Shown in pieces: positions 7,157 through 15,100 of a stretch of DNA of 23,274 nucleotides. The DNA is from CAYJAD01 sp964372165 (lineage in GTDB: Bacteria; Desulfobacterota; Desulfovibrionia; Desulfovibrionales; Desulfovibrionaceae). The notes under the pieces were generated by a model. The model saw only the letters and a program-made list of their open reading frames with translations, did not search any database and was not told the origin of the DNA. Numbering within the stretch: the stretch's first letter is position 1; each line of letters starts with the position of its first letter. Position numbers and translations under genes: made by a program. The stretch is taken from assembly GCA_964372165.1 (NCBI GenBank), contig CAYJPT010000020.1, positions 1 to 23,274 on the forward strand, given 5' to 3'.

Positions 7157-8065
7157 CTATTTTGAATTTAAAATGTATAAGGGTAGGCCAAGACCTGCGC
7201 ATTCAGCAGCAATATGTGCCGCAATATGCTTTGCATGATAAATGCTTACTGCTGCTAAATGTCCACCTGATTCAAGAGAAATAAGTTTTTTTTGTGGTGC
7301 TTTTATTGTTTCGAAGACTTTTTGCATGATATCAAATGGAAAAAGAATGTCGTCTTTTGGGGTAATTAGAAAAACAGGACATTTAATATTGTTATTTTGT
7401 GAAGCCTTAGCCAAATCTAAGCTAAATAGGCTATATATAAAACATAAAGGATATGTTTTACGGCAATCACTACGTGGAGCATGAACTCTATACGCATTTG
7501 CAATGATTTTCATTGGTGCAAGATATGCAAAAAAAGGTATTGGCAGACGTGGAAATATCTTTGATGCTTTTTGCAAAACTTTAAGTAATGCCACTTGATG
7601 TGATTTTAAAAAACTAAAATGCGTTATATCAATAGCGTATGGTTCGTTTGGTAATATTGCCCCTATGGGAAATGAGGCCTTTATGTCTTGGTTTTCAATA
7701 CTATGCGCTAAAGTTAAAATGCCACCCTGACTATGCCCGCATATAACTATTGGACCCAAAAAATTTGACTTAATCCATAACTGCGCATCACGTCCGTTTT
7801 GTAAAATATCATCAAGAGTGAAATTACTTTTCTCTTTTGAGCTTAGTCCGTGAGATAGAGGATGAATTGCAACAACATTACAACCAAGCCTGTATAGTTC
7901 AGACAAAAGAACCGAATACATTTGCGGTGTTGCCATAGTACCAGGATAGAATAATACTGTAACAGCTTGAGGATGATTTTCCCATACTGATAAAGTAATT
8001 GGTACTTGAGATTGAATATTTACTAGACGTGGTAAGCTGTGAGTTTTGGAACGTATTGATGGCAT
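7157..8065 (-). CDS. alpha/beta hydrolase (serine hydrolase, S33/lysophospholipase-like)
   Basis: The 302-aa protein has a complete alpha/beta-hydrolase plan. There is a strand-oxyanion segment near VLFYPGTMATP (38-48), a nucleophile elbow GHSQGG with Ser112, an acidic residue at Asp238 or Asp239 in TPKDDILFP, and His269 in SGGHLAA. Between them (about 140-220) sits a helical cap region. No signal peptide is seen, so it should act in the cytoplasm on an ester, thioester or acyl substrate that cannot be named from sequence. It lies just upstream of pth, 11 bases apart. There is no clear ribosome binding site. A strong hairpin (8100-8140) sits only about 35 bases upstream, leaving little room for a separate promoter. 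HTH-type regulators are absent nearby. Confidence 0.8.
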   Translation of the reverse strand: MPSIRSKTHSLPRLVNIQSQVPITLSVWENHPQAVTVLFYPGTMATPQMYSVLLSELYRLGCNVVAIHPLSHGLSSKEKSNFTLDDILQNGRDAQLWIKSNFLGPIVICGHSQGGILTLAHSIENQDIKASFPIGAILPNEPYAIDITHFSFLKSHQVALLKVLQKASKIFPRLPIPFFAYLAPMKIIANAYRVHAPRSDCRKTYPLCFIYSLFSLDLAKASQNNNIKCPVFLITPKDDILFPFDIMQKVFETIKAPQKKLISLESGGHLAAVSIYHAKHIAAHIAAECAGLGLPLYILNSK

Positions 8066-8099
8066 GAGAAATAATCGTTAATATGCTTTGCATTTAGTA

Positions 8100-8140
8100 A
8101 ACAAAGCTGAAAAACACATTATGTATTTTTCAGCTTTGTT
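8100..8140. terminator. terminator-like hairpin between rplY and the hydrolase gene
   Basis: A perfect 15-bp stem (8100-8114 with 8126-8140) encloses an 11-base loop. On the plus strand it is followed by a T-rich stretch. On the minus strand, the direction of the flanking genes, it is followed only by TTTACT, so it may terminate rplY transcripts partly and let some through to the hydrolase and pth. Confidence 0.6.
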
Positions 8141-8172
8141 AAATTTTTATCTAGTATTTTGGTGTCAATTAA

Positions 8173-8231
8173 ACCTAGTGTATATGATATAGCTTTATAA
8201 AGGTCTATTACGCTAAATTTAAACACTAGGT
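8173..8231. other. 9-bp inverted repeat downstream of rplY
   Basis: ACCTAGTGT (8173-8181) is the exact reverse complement of 8223-8231, with about 41 bases between. It lies directly after the rplY stop. It may form a 3' end structure on the rplY mRNA together with the terminator-like hairpin; the function is unproven. Confidence 0.3.
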
Positions 8232-8253
8232 ATAATTTTACTGTGGCTGAGAA

Positions 8254-8868
8254 TTAGACTTCAGAGCCGCTACCATCTGCACCTTCATCATCACTAGCAC
8301 CTGATGACTTAGATACAATGGATACCACAGCAAAATTTTGGTCATATAGTGCATGAACACCTTCGGGCAAAGCAAGATCTGCAACACGTATATTGGCATT
8401 TAAATCCATGTCTGTTACGTCTAGCGTAATTTTCTTTGGAATTGAAGCTGGTTTTCCCGCAATGAGTATACGTTCGCGATATGTTTCTAATTTACCGCCA
8501 AGCTTTACACCCTTTGGTGTGCCAATAAATTCAATTGAAACATAAACTTTTACTTCTTTATCAAGGTCTACACCATAAAAGTCTATGTGCGTAAATTGTT
8601 TTTTATAAGGGTGATGTTGCACATCCCAAATCATTACTGGATGAATAGCTTTTTTACCGTCTTCTTCAATTTCTAGTTCAAATACGGTTGTACGGCCTTT
8701 GGCTGCATACATTTTTTCCAGTGGTAATGCGGCAACTTGCACGGCTATATTTTGTCCATTTGGTGAATAGAATACGCCAGGAACCATATTTGTGGCGCGT
8801 AAACGGCGGTTAGGGCCTTTGCCTAGCCCATCACGCTTTTGGACAGAGAGGATGTTTTCAGTGGACAT
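8254..8868 (-). CDS. rplY: 50S ribosomal protein L25 (CTC/TL5 two-domain form)
   Basis: From the ATG at 8868 the protein is 204 aa. Residues 1-90 are the 5S-rRNA-binding L25 fold with the family opening VQKRDGLGKGPNRRLR and the GVFYSPNG segment. Residues about 95-185 are the C-terminal beta domain of the CTC (general stress protein) subclass. The last 20 residues are a flexible acidic, Ser/Gly-rich tail. An upstream ATG at 8919 exists, but AAGGAG lies exactly 6 bases before 8868 and the extra 17 residues do not belong to the family. It follows prs on the same strand, a common pairing in proteobacteria, with a hairpin in the gap. Confidence 0.95.
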   Translation of the reverse strand: MSTENILSVQKRDGLGKGPNRRLRATNMVPGVFYSPNGQNIAVQVAALPLEKMYAAKGRTTVFELEIEEDGKKAIHPVMIWDVQHHPYKKQFTHIDFYGVDLDKEVKVYVSIEFIGTPKGVKLGGKLETYRERILIAGKPASIPKKITLDVTDMDLNANIRVADLALPEGVHALYDQNFAVVSIVSKSSGASDDEGADGSGSEV

Positions 8869-8950
8869 ATTAGTCTCCTTAGCAATTCCGCGTTGTTGCG
8901 GTAAATTTTTTATAAACAATTAGTGCTTTGTGGCACAAAATATTGTAATT

Positions 8951-8988
8951 TGCAAAATTTTTGATGATTTTTTTATCATCATTTTGCA
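8951..8988. other. two-part hairpin in the prs-rplY gap
   Basis: TGATGAT (8962-8968) pairs with ATCATCA (8975-8981), and outside it TGCAAAA (8951-8957) pairs with TTTTGCA (8982-8988), with a 4-base bulge on one side. It lies just after the prs stop in the direction of transcription. No U tract follows it on the minus strand, so an mRNA processing or stability element is as likely as a weak terminator. Confidence 0.4.
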
Positions 8989-8995
8989 ATAAATA

Positions 8996-9940
8996 CTATA
9001 TAAATAATACGCTAACCGAAGAACCAGTGTGAATATTGTGTATGGTTTTTCCTATCAATGCTGCAACAGAAACAACTTGTAATTTGGAGCAACGCGCTAA
9101 CTTGTCATGCAAAGGAATAGTGTCTGTTACAATAACCTTGAGCAATGAGTCCGTAGCATTAATTCTTTCAATGGCCGGGCCAGAAAGAACACCGTGAGCT
9201 GCACAAGCAATAACTTCACGTGCACCATTTTGAGATAACACTTCTGCACCGGAGCATAATGTGCCTGCCGTATCAATCATATCGTCAACAATAATTGCAA
9301 TTTTATCCTGAACGTTACCAATTACATTCATGGCTTTTGCTTGATTTGGTGCATCTCTTCTTTTGTCAATAATTGCAAGCCCTGCGTTAAGGCGTTTTGC
9401 ATAAGCTCGCGCTCTTTCCACACCGCCTGCATCCGGAGATACAACAACAATATCTTCTTGGGGATATTGACGTAGATTTTCCATCATGACAGGGACACAA
9501 AAAAGATTGTCCACTGGACAATCAAAAAAACCTTGTATTTGACCTGCATGCAGATCAATGGTTACAACTCTATGTGCTCCAGCACCTTGCAAAAAATCCG
9601 CAATGAGCTTGGCACTTATAGGAGCTCTTGGGCTGACTTTACGGTCTTGGCGTGCATAACCGTAATACGGTACAACAGCAGTTATGCGTGCTGCACTGGC
9701 GCGCTTTAATGCATCAAGCATAAGGCACAGCTCAATAATTGTGTCATTAACGGGTGCACAAGTAGGTTGTACTACAAAAACGTCATCACCACGTATATTA
9801 TCACCAATTTCTACCCTGATTTCGCCATCACTAAAAGTTGTAGATAGAGATGGGGTGAGCTGACAGCCTAGATGGTCACAAATGGCTTGCGCAAGCTCAG
9901 GATTTGCAGAACCGGTAACGATGCGTAAGTTATTAAACAT
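8996..9940 (-). CDS. prs: ribose-phosphate pyrophosphokinase (PRPP synthetase)
   Basis: The enzyme makes PRPP from ribose 5-phosphate and ATP for purine, pyrimidine, histidine, tryptophan and NAD synthesis. The 314 aa match the usual length of class I enzymes (about 315). Visible motifs are FSDGEIRVEI (36-45), PYYGYARQDRK (91-101) for ATP binding, the metal-binding His131 in IDLHAGQIQGFF, the flexible catalytic loop with Lys193-Arg194-Arg195, and the PRPP-binding loop VDDMIDTAGT (218-227). The start gives the family N-terminus, although the ribosome binding site is weak. The gene lies 31 bases after tRNA-Gln and upstream of rplY, so the tRNA is probably cut out of a joint transcript. Confidence 0.97.
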   Translation of the reverse strand: MFNNLRIVTGSANPELAQAICDHLGCQLTPSLSTTFSDGEIRVEIGDNIRGDDVFVVQPTCAPVNDTIIELCLMLDALKRASAARITAVVPYYGYARQDRKVSPRAPISAKLIADFLQGAGAHRVVTIDLHAGQIQGFFDCPVDNLFCVPVMMENLRQYPQEDIVVVSPDAGGVERARAYAKRLNAGLAIIDKRRDAPNQAKAMNVIGNVQDKIAIIVDDMIDTAGTLCSGAEVLSQNGAREVIACAAHGVLSGPAIERINATDSLLKVIVTDTIPLHDKLARCSKLQVVSVAALIGKTIHNIHTGSSVSVLFI

Positions 9941-9971
9941 AGTAAATCTTTGCGGCTTACGGGTGAAAAAA

Positions 9972-10046
9972 TGGCAGGGGTGGAAGGGTTCGAACCCTCG
10001 AATGACTGGACCAAAACCAGTTGCCTTACCACTTGGCTACACCCCT
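9972..10046 (-). tRNA. tRNA-Gln (anticodon TTG)
   Basis: The minus strand folds as a complete 75-base tRNA. The acceptor stem pairs AGGGGTG with CACCCCT. The D arm is GCCAAGTGGTAAGGC. The anticodon arm is ACTGG-TTTTGGT-CCAGT with TTG at the anticodon. The T arm is GAGGG-TTCGAAC-CCTTC, followed by discriminator G and an encoded CCA. It starts 3 bases after the ispE stop and ends 31 bases before prs, so it is embedded in the operon. Confidence 0.97.
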
Positions 10047-10049
10047 GCA

Positions 10050-10916
10050 TTACAGCGTTGTTATAAATAACCTGTGTTCCTCATGCTGCATTGTTTGAGC
10101 AACTTGGCAAGCCTTAGTATAGTTTGAAAAAATACCAAGTATGCTTGAACCGCTGCCGCTCATTATTGCAAGCTCTGCCCCTGCATTTTGCAGGTTTTGT
10201 TTGATTTTGGATAGACTAGGGTAGTGCTTAAAAATCACCTCTTCAAAGTCGTTGCCAAAGTCATGCATGCAATTTGCTGCATAAGAGAAGATGTGTTTAT
10301 CCTTGTGAGAGAAGTTTGTCAAGTCTTGATGTAAAAAAAATTTTTTTTGTTCTTTATCCCAAGTTTTAAAGGCCCAAGGTGTAGAAATATGTATATGCGG
10401 ACAAATTAGTAATATTCCTTTATTTTTAAGGAAGTTCTCCTGTTCTTTTAATACTTCGCCTATGCCTTCTACTTGTGCTGGAGAGTTTTGCAAAAAAAAT
10501 GGTACATCTGCACCAACTTGCAAAGCCACCCTTTGCAAGTTTATTGCTGATAGTGGTTTTGATGCATGTTTATTACACCATTTTAATACACATGCCGCAT
10601 CGCTACTACCGCCGCCTAAACCTGCCCCATGCGGGATATTTTTTTCTAAATGTACATGCACACCCATACATATTCCACCGTATTGCTTGAATGCTGCATA
10701 AGCTTTGGTTAGGGTGTTGGCATTGCAATCAATATCTTTAATATTGCAACTCATGCTCAAATGGTTTTGTGCAGGTTTTGCTTCAAATGTTAAGGTATCA
10801 CATGGATTATTAAGTGGCCAAAATAATGAATGTATTAAATGGTAGCCATCTTCCCTAATACCTATAATCTTTAAATCAAGATTTACCTTACATCCGGCTT
10901 TATAAGTTTCTAGCAT
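10050..10916 (-). CDS. ispE: 4-diphosphocytidyl-2-C-methyl-D-erythritol kinase
   Basis: This GHMP kinase performs the ATP-dependent 2-phosphorylation step of the MEP isoprenoid pathway. The 288-aa product shows catalytic Lys10 in AGCKVNLDLKI, the substrate segment REDGYHLIHSLF (21-32), the ATP-binding loop PHGAGLGGGSSDAA (95-108), catalytic Asp137 in GADVPFF, and the C-terminal GHMP motif MSGSGSSILG near 260. Length and residues match the family. The gene starts 3 bases after the hslV stop, so the two are probably co-transcribed, and its stop lies 3 bases before tRNA-Gln. Confidence 0.96.
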   Translation of the reverse strand: MLETYKAGCKVNLDLKIIGIREDGYHLIHSLFWPLNNPCDTLTFEAKPAQNHLSMSCNIKDIDCNANTLTKAYAAFKQYGGICMGVHVHLEKNIPHGAGLGGGSSDAACVLKWCNKHASKPLSAINLQRVALQVGADVPFFLQNSPAQVEGIGEVLKEQENFLKNKGILLICPHIHISTPWAFKTWDKEQKKFFLHQDLTNFSHKDKHIFSYAANCMHDFGNDFEEVIFKHYPSLSKIKQNLQNAGAELAIMSGSGSSILGIFSNYTKACQVAQTMQHEEHRLFITTL

Positions 10917-10919
10917 ATA

Positions 10920-11468
10920 TTACAAAGTTTCAACTGTAAGGTTATTGTTGGTAAATACACAAATTTCAGCAGCAATGTCCATAGCATGGCGCACAATATC
11001 TTCAGCCTCAAGCTGTGCCCCTGTAGGGACTGCATAGCGTACAAGTGCGCGCGCGGCTGCAAGGGCATATGGGCCGCCACTACCAATTGCTGCTAAGCCA
11101 TCATCTGGCTCAATAACATCACCTGTGCCTGAAAGTAGGAGAATATGATCTTTATTAGCGAGCAAAAGCATGGCTTCTAACCGACGTAAATATTTGTCTT
11201 TACGCCATTCTTTAGTCATTTCTACTGCTGCACGCATCAGATTGCCTCGCACTTCTTCTAATTTTGCTTCAAAAAGTTCAAACAGTGTAAAAGCATCTGC
11301 TGTAGCTCCTGCAAATCCGGCTAAAATTTCACCTTTATAAAGACGCCGTACCTTACAAGCACTGTGTTTCATGACAATGCTTTGCCCAAGTGTAACCTGT
11401 CCGTCACCTGCCATGGCTACTTGCCCATTATGACGTACTGCTAGTATGGTTGTGGCATGTGCTTGCAT
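10920..11468 (-). CDS. hslV: ATP-dependent protease subunit HslV (ClpQ)
   Basis: HslV forms the double hexameric chamber of the HslUV protease and cuts with an N-terminal threonine. The 182-aa product carries TTILAVRHNG, AGDGQVTLGQ (Asp22), KVRRLY (Lys39), GFAGATADAFTLFE, and IGSGGPYALAAARAL. The translated frame has five residues, MQAHA, before the first Thr (Thr6), so simple removal of Met would not expose the nucleophile. The start is firm: AAGGA lies 6 bases upstream of the ATG, and no start codon sits directly before Thr6. Some other HslV/ClpQ proteins also have a short N-terminal extension. hslU is not in the window. Element A begins about 32 bases upstream of the gene. Confidence 0.96.
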   Translation of the reverse strand: MQAHATTILAVRHNGQVAMAGDGQVTLGQSIVMKHSACKVRRLYKGEILAGFAGATADAFTLFELFEAKLEEVRGNLMRAAVEMTKEWRKDKYLRRLEAMLLLANKDHILLLSGTGDVIEPDDGLAAIGSGGPYALAAARALVRYAVPTGAQLEAEDIVRHAMDIAAEICVFTNNNLTVETL

Positions 11469-11500
11469 AACTTTTCCTTATTATATTAATTTAGTTGCAT

Positions 11501-11691
11501 TTAAGGAAACGCTGGTTTAATCAACAATTCAAAAAACATATTGTGCGTTTCCTTACAAAGTAGGCAATTGAGCCTACTTTGCACGCCGAATGAGAGCAAA
11601 AAACCACGCTTTTTTGCGTCTCACAGAGCAAATGAAGGCAGTGTGCCTTTCTGATTTATTCCGCTTGCAGAATAAATCAGCATTTCCTTAA
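11501..11691. repeat. 191-bp multi-hairpin element with terminal inverted repeats (family A)
   Basis: The ends TTAAGGAAACGCTGGTTTAA (11501-11520) and the reverse complement of 11672-11691 agree at 17 of 20 bases. Five hairpins fill the interior: 11503-11554 (10 bp, 32-base loop), 11556-11581 (10 bp, 6-base loop), 11591-11623 (13 bp, one bulge), 11635-11649 (6 bp, 3-base loop) and 11651-11680 (11 bp, 8-base loop). The first and last stems use the same bases as the end-to-end pairing, so the two folds exclude each other. The first 25 bases recur at 15972-15996 with one change. The element ends about 32 bases before the hslV start and must contain or displace that operon's promoter or leader. 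No reading frame is supported in it. Confidence 0.65.
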
Positions 11692-11794
11692 GTTTTCAAA
11701 GCTTATTCTTAGCACAATTTAAGCTTTTTGCATTGAGTTTGCAAATCAAATATTTTATTAAAAAAAATGAGCTAGGTAAAGGGTGGATATTTGT

Positions 11795-11813
11795 ATGGTT
11801 TACAAATTACCAT
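11795..11813. promoter_or_regulatory. 19-bp operator-like palindrome
   Basis: ATGGT at 11795-11799 pairs with ACCAT at 11809-11813, and the A/T bases between are largely symmetrical. It has the size of a dimeric repressor site. It lies in the divergent region between hslV and the autotransporter gene, about 310 bases from the latter. No matching copy was noticed elsewhere in the window. Confidence 0.3.
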
Positions 11814-11843
11814 AAAAGCTAATTCCATGCGCATGTTTTCGGT

Positions 11844-11862
11844 AATTTGACGACACTATCTA
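11844..11862. repeat. solo end of repeat family C
   Basis: The 19 bases AATTTGACGACACTATCTA are identical to the right end of the foldback element at 23087-23236 (bases 23217-23235). No partner end was seen nearby, so this is a remnant or a single captured end. Its exact identity over 19 bases is very unlikely to be chance. Confidence 0.7.
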
Positions 11863-12060
11863 ATTAAAAAAAATATTTTAAGTGCTTACTATCTTTTAGG
11901 TGTTAGTCGACTAAGTTAATGGTTCTACATAATTATTTTTTTCCAGTATTTACCTTATGGTTTTTCCATGTTAGCTTGGGGCTGAGGTTATTTAGAAGAT
12001 TTTTTAATTTTTTACATGATTTTTATATATAAAATCATCATGTTATATGTTGAGATAGGT

Positions 12061-12089
12061 TTGTAACAATTCATTTTTGCTTATTAATA
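12061..12089 (+). promoter_or_regulatory. possible promoter of the autotransporter gene
   Basis: TTGTAA (12061-12066), 17 bases, TTAATA (12084-12089), ending 35 bases before the ATG at 12125. An 8-bp inverted repeat ATGATTTT-N7-AAAATCAT (12016-12038) lies just upstream and could bind a regulator. The match is moderate in very AT-rich sequence. Confidence 0.35.
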
Positions 12090-12124
12090 TTTTTTTGTAC
12101 TTATATTTATGATGGGGAAATTAC

Positions 12125-15100
12125 ATGCATAACATTAAAGTTTTTTTATGTGTTATACTCTTGGTGCTTTGTTCTAACTCGCTATTTGCTGCTGACTTTA
12201 TTGCAGAGCGTGCTCATAATGCGGCAAGCTTTGACCTTATAAATACGAGCCTCGCTTACAGGATGGGTTATACAGGAGCTGGGGTACGCTTAGGCATTAT
12301 CGATGAAGCTGTACGACCTACTCACCGAGATTTTCTTCATAATTTAACTACGTATCCTATTACAGGCAATATTGATTGGAGCATAAATCTTCATGGTAGC
12401 CATGTAGGTGGTATCATGGTCTCACCGAAAGATGGTATAGGTATGCATGGTGTGGCTCATGAGGCAACTCTTCACAGCGTTGCATATTTGGAAGATTACT
12501 ATGATGAAAATTTTGTACGCCAAACGGCTAATAATGCTTTTTCCGTCACAGATTTTTATAATTCAGCCCCGAATATGCGTATTGTTAACAATAGTCTAGG
12601 TATAAATCTTTTCCCAGTTATTCTTGACAAAAACACTTCTCAAATAATTGATGGCATACCACAGCATGAATTTTTAAATTTTACATTAAGCTTAAATGAT
12701 ACTTTATTATATGAAATGATTATGAATACCAAGCATAATCCACAAGTGGTTACAGTTTTTGCTGCTGGCAATGAAGGTAGAATTTCCGCTAGTTTACAAT
12801 CATCTTCGGTACGCTATGTAGGTTTGGACCTAGCTAACTTTTTGACAGTAGGTTCACTTAATGCGCCTAATATTACTAAAAATGCAGATGGTTCATTGAA
12901 CATGACTCCACTTTCAATATCTACATTTAGCAACCTTTTTTTGGGCATGAATCGCTATGCAATACTAGCTCCTGGGTCAAAAGTATATGCACCTAACGCT
13001 TCAAATGGTGACTATGTTTTGCAAAGTGGAACATCTATGGCAGCACCTGTGGTTAGCGGATCTCTTGCATTGGTGCAACAAGCTTACCCTTGGATGACTG
13101 GTAAACAACTGGTAGACACTGTCTTGACTACTGCTAACAACAACTTTCAAGCCCCAAAATTTGTTCTATCTTTAGCTACCCATTTTGGTGACACAGACCC
13201 TAGTGTGGTAGAGCGGAGAGTAACATTTTATTCTATAGATGGTGGCATTGCATCGAATTTATCACAAGCAGAGGCAGCACAACTGGTGCATGAAAGCTAT
13301 AATAATTCACCTTCCTTTGATGTACCACTTAGTTTTATGTTATCTCAAATTAATATAGGAAACTATGAAGTTCAACAAATTTCCAAGGCAGACGCATTTG
13401 GGCGTGGGGTGTTAGATGTGGGTAAGGCTGTACAAGGCATTGCCCTTTTAGATGTAAACCGCCTAAGTGCTGAGCATGTCAAGCGTGTTCCTGAGCTTGG
13501 CAATAGAACTTATGCGCTTGAAATCTTTGATACACAGGGATATTACTCTACTTTTTATCATGATATTGGTGAGGAAAAATGGAATGATAATTACCATCAT
13601 CCAAATTTTCAAACTACTTCTACCTTAGGTTACAATACTAATGCATTGGCTTTAAATGGTCTTTCTGCCGGTATCATCAAACGAGGTGTTGGTACACTCA
13701 TGCTCAGGGGTGATAATACATATGGTGGCCCCTCCATTATTGATGCTGGGACCTTAGGGTTAAAACCACGTAATGATGGCAGTGGCGGTATTTTACGCAA
13801 TAGTTCTGTTGTGGTACGTCCTCAAGGAACATTTTATAGCGAGGGTGGAGTTGTTAATAATGGTGTGTATAATAACGGCACAGTCTATGTGGCAAGTACC
13901 CCAACCACTGCCCTAACTGTGGGGCAGTATGCTCAAAATTATTCTGGTAAATTGCAGTTAGAAGTTAATCGCAATAACTTAGTTAACAATGGTATCTATG
14001 CTAATTCAGTAAGACTTAATGGATCCCTTGAATTTTTGCTAAAGAGAAGTTTTTATCCTTCACATTCATCTGTAATGTATGATGTTTTTTCTTCTGCTCG
14101 ACAAGTGCAGGGAACTTTTAATAGTGTTAGTGTATGGGAAAACTCCCCAACACTTTCTTCCATATCGCCACGCAGCATGGGTAATCAGAAATATGAGCTA
14201 AGCATAACACGAACACCTAATGCTTATAGTCAATATGCCATTAAGCCTGAAGATGAAAGTGTTGGTAATGCTTTGAGTTCATTAGCACATTACGCCCGTG
14301 ATGATATGCAAACTCTTTTGACTTCTCTTGACTTTTCTTCGCCCAATGGCGCTGACGTTGGTAATGCTTTGCAGCAGCTTGGCACACATACACAGCATCA
14401 GTTAGCACAGGCAAGTTTTGCACAACAAGGAACATACAATAGTTTGATTGCGAGAAATATGCTAAATAATGCAAGTACCACGCAAAAAGCTATTACTAAT
14501 AAGCAAAAAGCTGAGCAAGAACCAAGTGGTCTTTCAGCTGGAACAACTACACAAAATAATTGGAAACTATGGGGGTCAGTCCTTGGTTCTGGCTCATGGC
14601 AAGGGGGGCATCAAGGCTTTGATGGTTGGCATAGCTCAAGCGTTGGCGTGATCTTGGGGGCTGACTATGTTTGGCAACCAGGCATGAGTGCAGGCATACA
14701 TATGGGTTATGCTTCACGTAGGCTAGAGGCAAAAAGCGACCTTGATGCAACTACAGATACACAAAGCTTTTCCATGGGAATACATTCATATATTTCACCA
14801 AAGTCCTGGGATGGTTGGTATATCATGGGACAAGGGCGTATCGGCTTTGATAATCATGAACATGATCGTATGATAAGATTTCTTGACTATAACCAAAGTA
14901 ACGATAGCAAATGGACTGATTTTACAGGCAGCTTGCTTGTAGGTGGTGGTAAAATATGGCATTTAGGTAACTTTTCTGTTGGACCGGTGGCTTGGCTTGA
15001 GTATTCTCTTGTGCAACGGCCAAATATTACAGAAAGTCATAACAATATGTTATCATTAGACATGAAAAATAGCACTTATAGTAGCTTACGCACAGCCCTT

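Larger units (their letters stand above)
11692..12124. other. 433-bp regulatory region upstream of the autotransporter gene
   Basis: No gene is supported here. It contains a 19-bp palindrome ATGGTtta-N3-attACCAT (11795-11813), a solo end of repeat family C (11844-11862), an 8-bp AT-rich inverted repeat (12016-12038), and a possible promoter TTGTAA-N17-TTAATA (12061-12089). The long leader is much larger than other gaps in the window and suggests complex control of the surface protease, but the regulators are unknown. Confidence 0.45.

Noticed and set aside
7146..7202. Longer start for pth adding 19 residues
   Set aside because: The extension is unlike Pth family N-termini and overlaps the upstream hydrolase gene; the ATG at 7145 gives the normal start.
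8869..8919. Longer start for rplY
   Set aside because: AAGGAG sits 6 bases before the ATG at 8868, within the longer frame, and the extra residues are not part of L25.
9868..10070. Open frames across the tRNA-Gln region on both strands
   Set aside because: They run through the tRNA gene and the prs start and have no family features.
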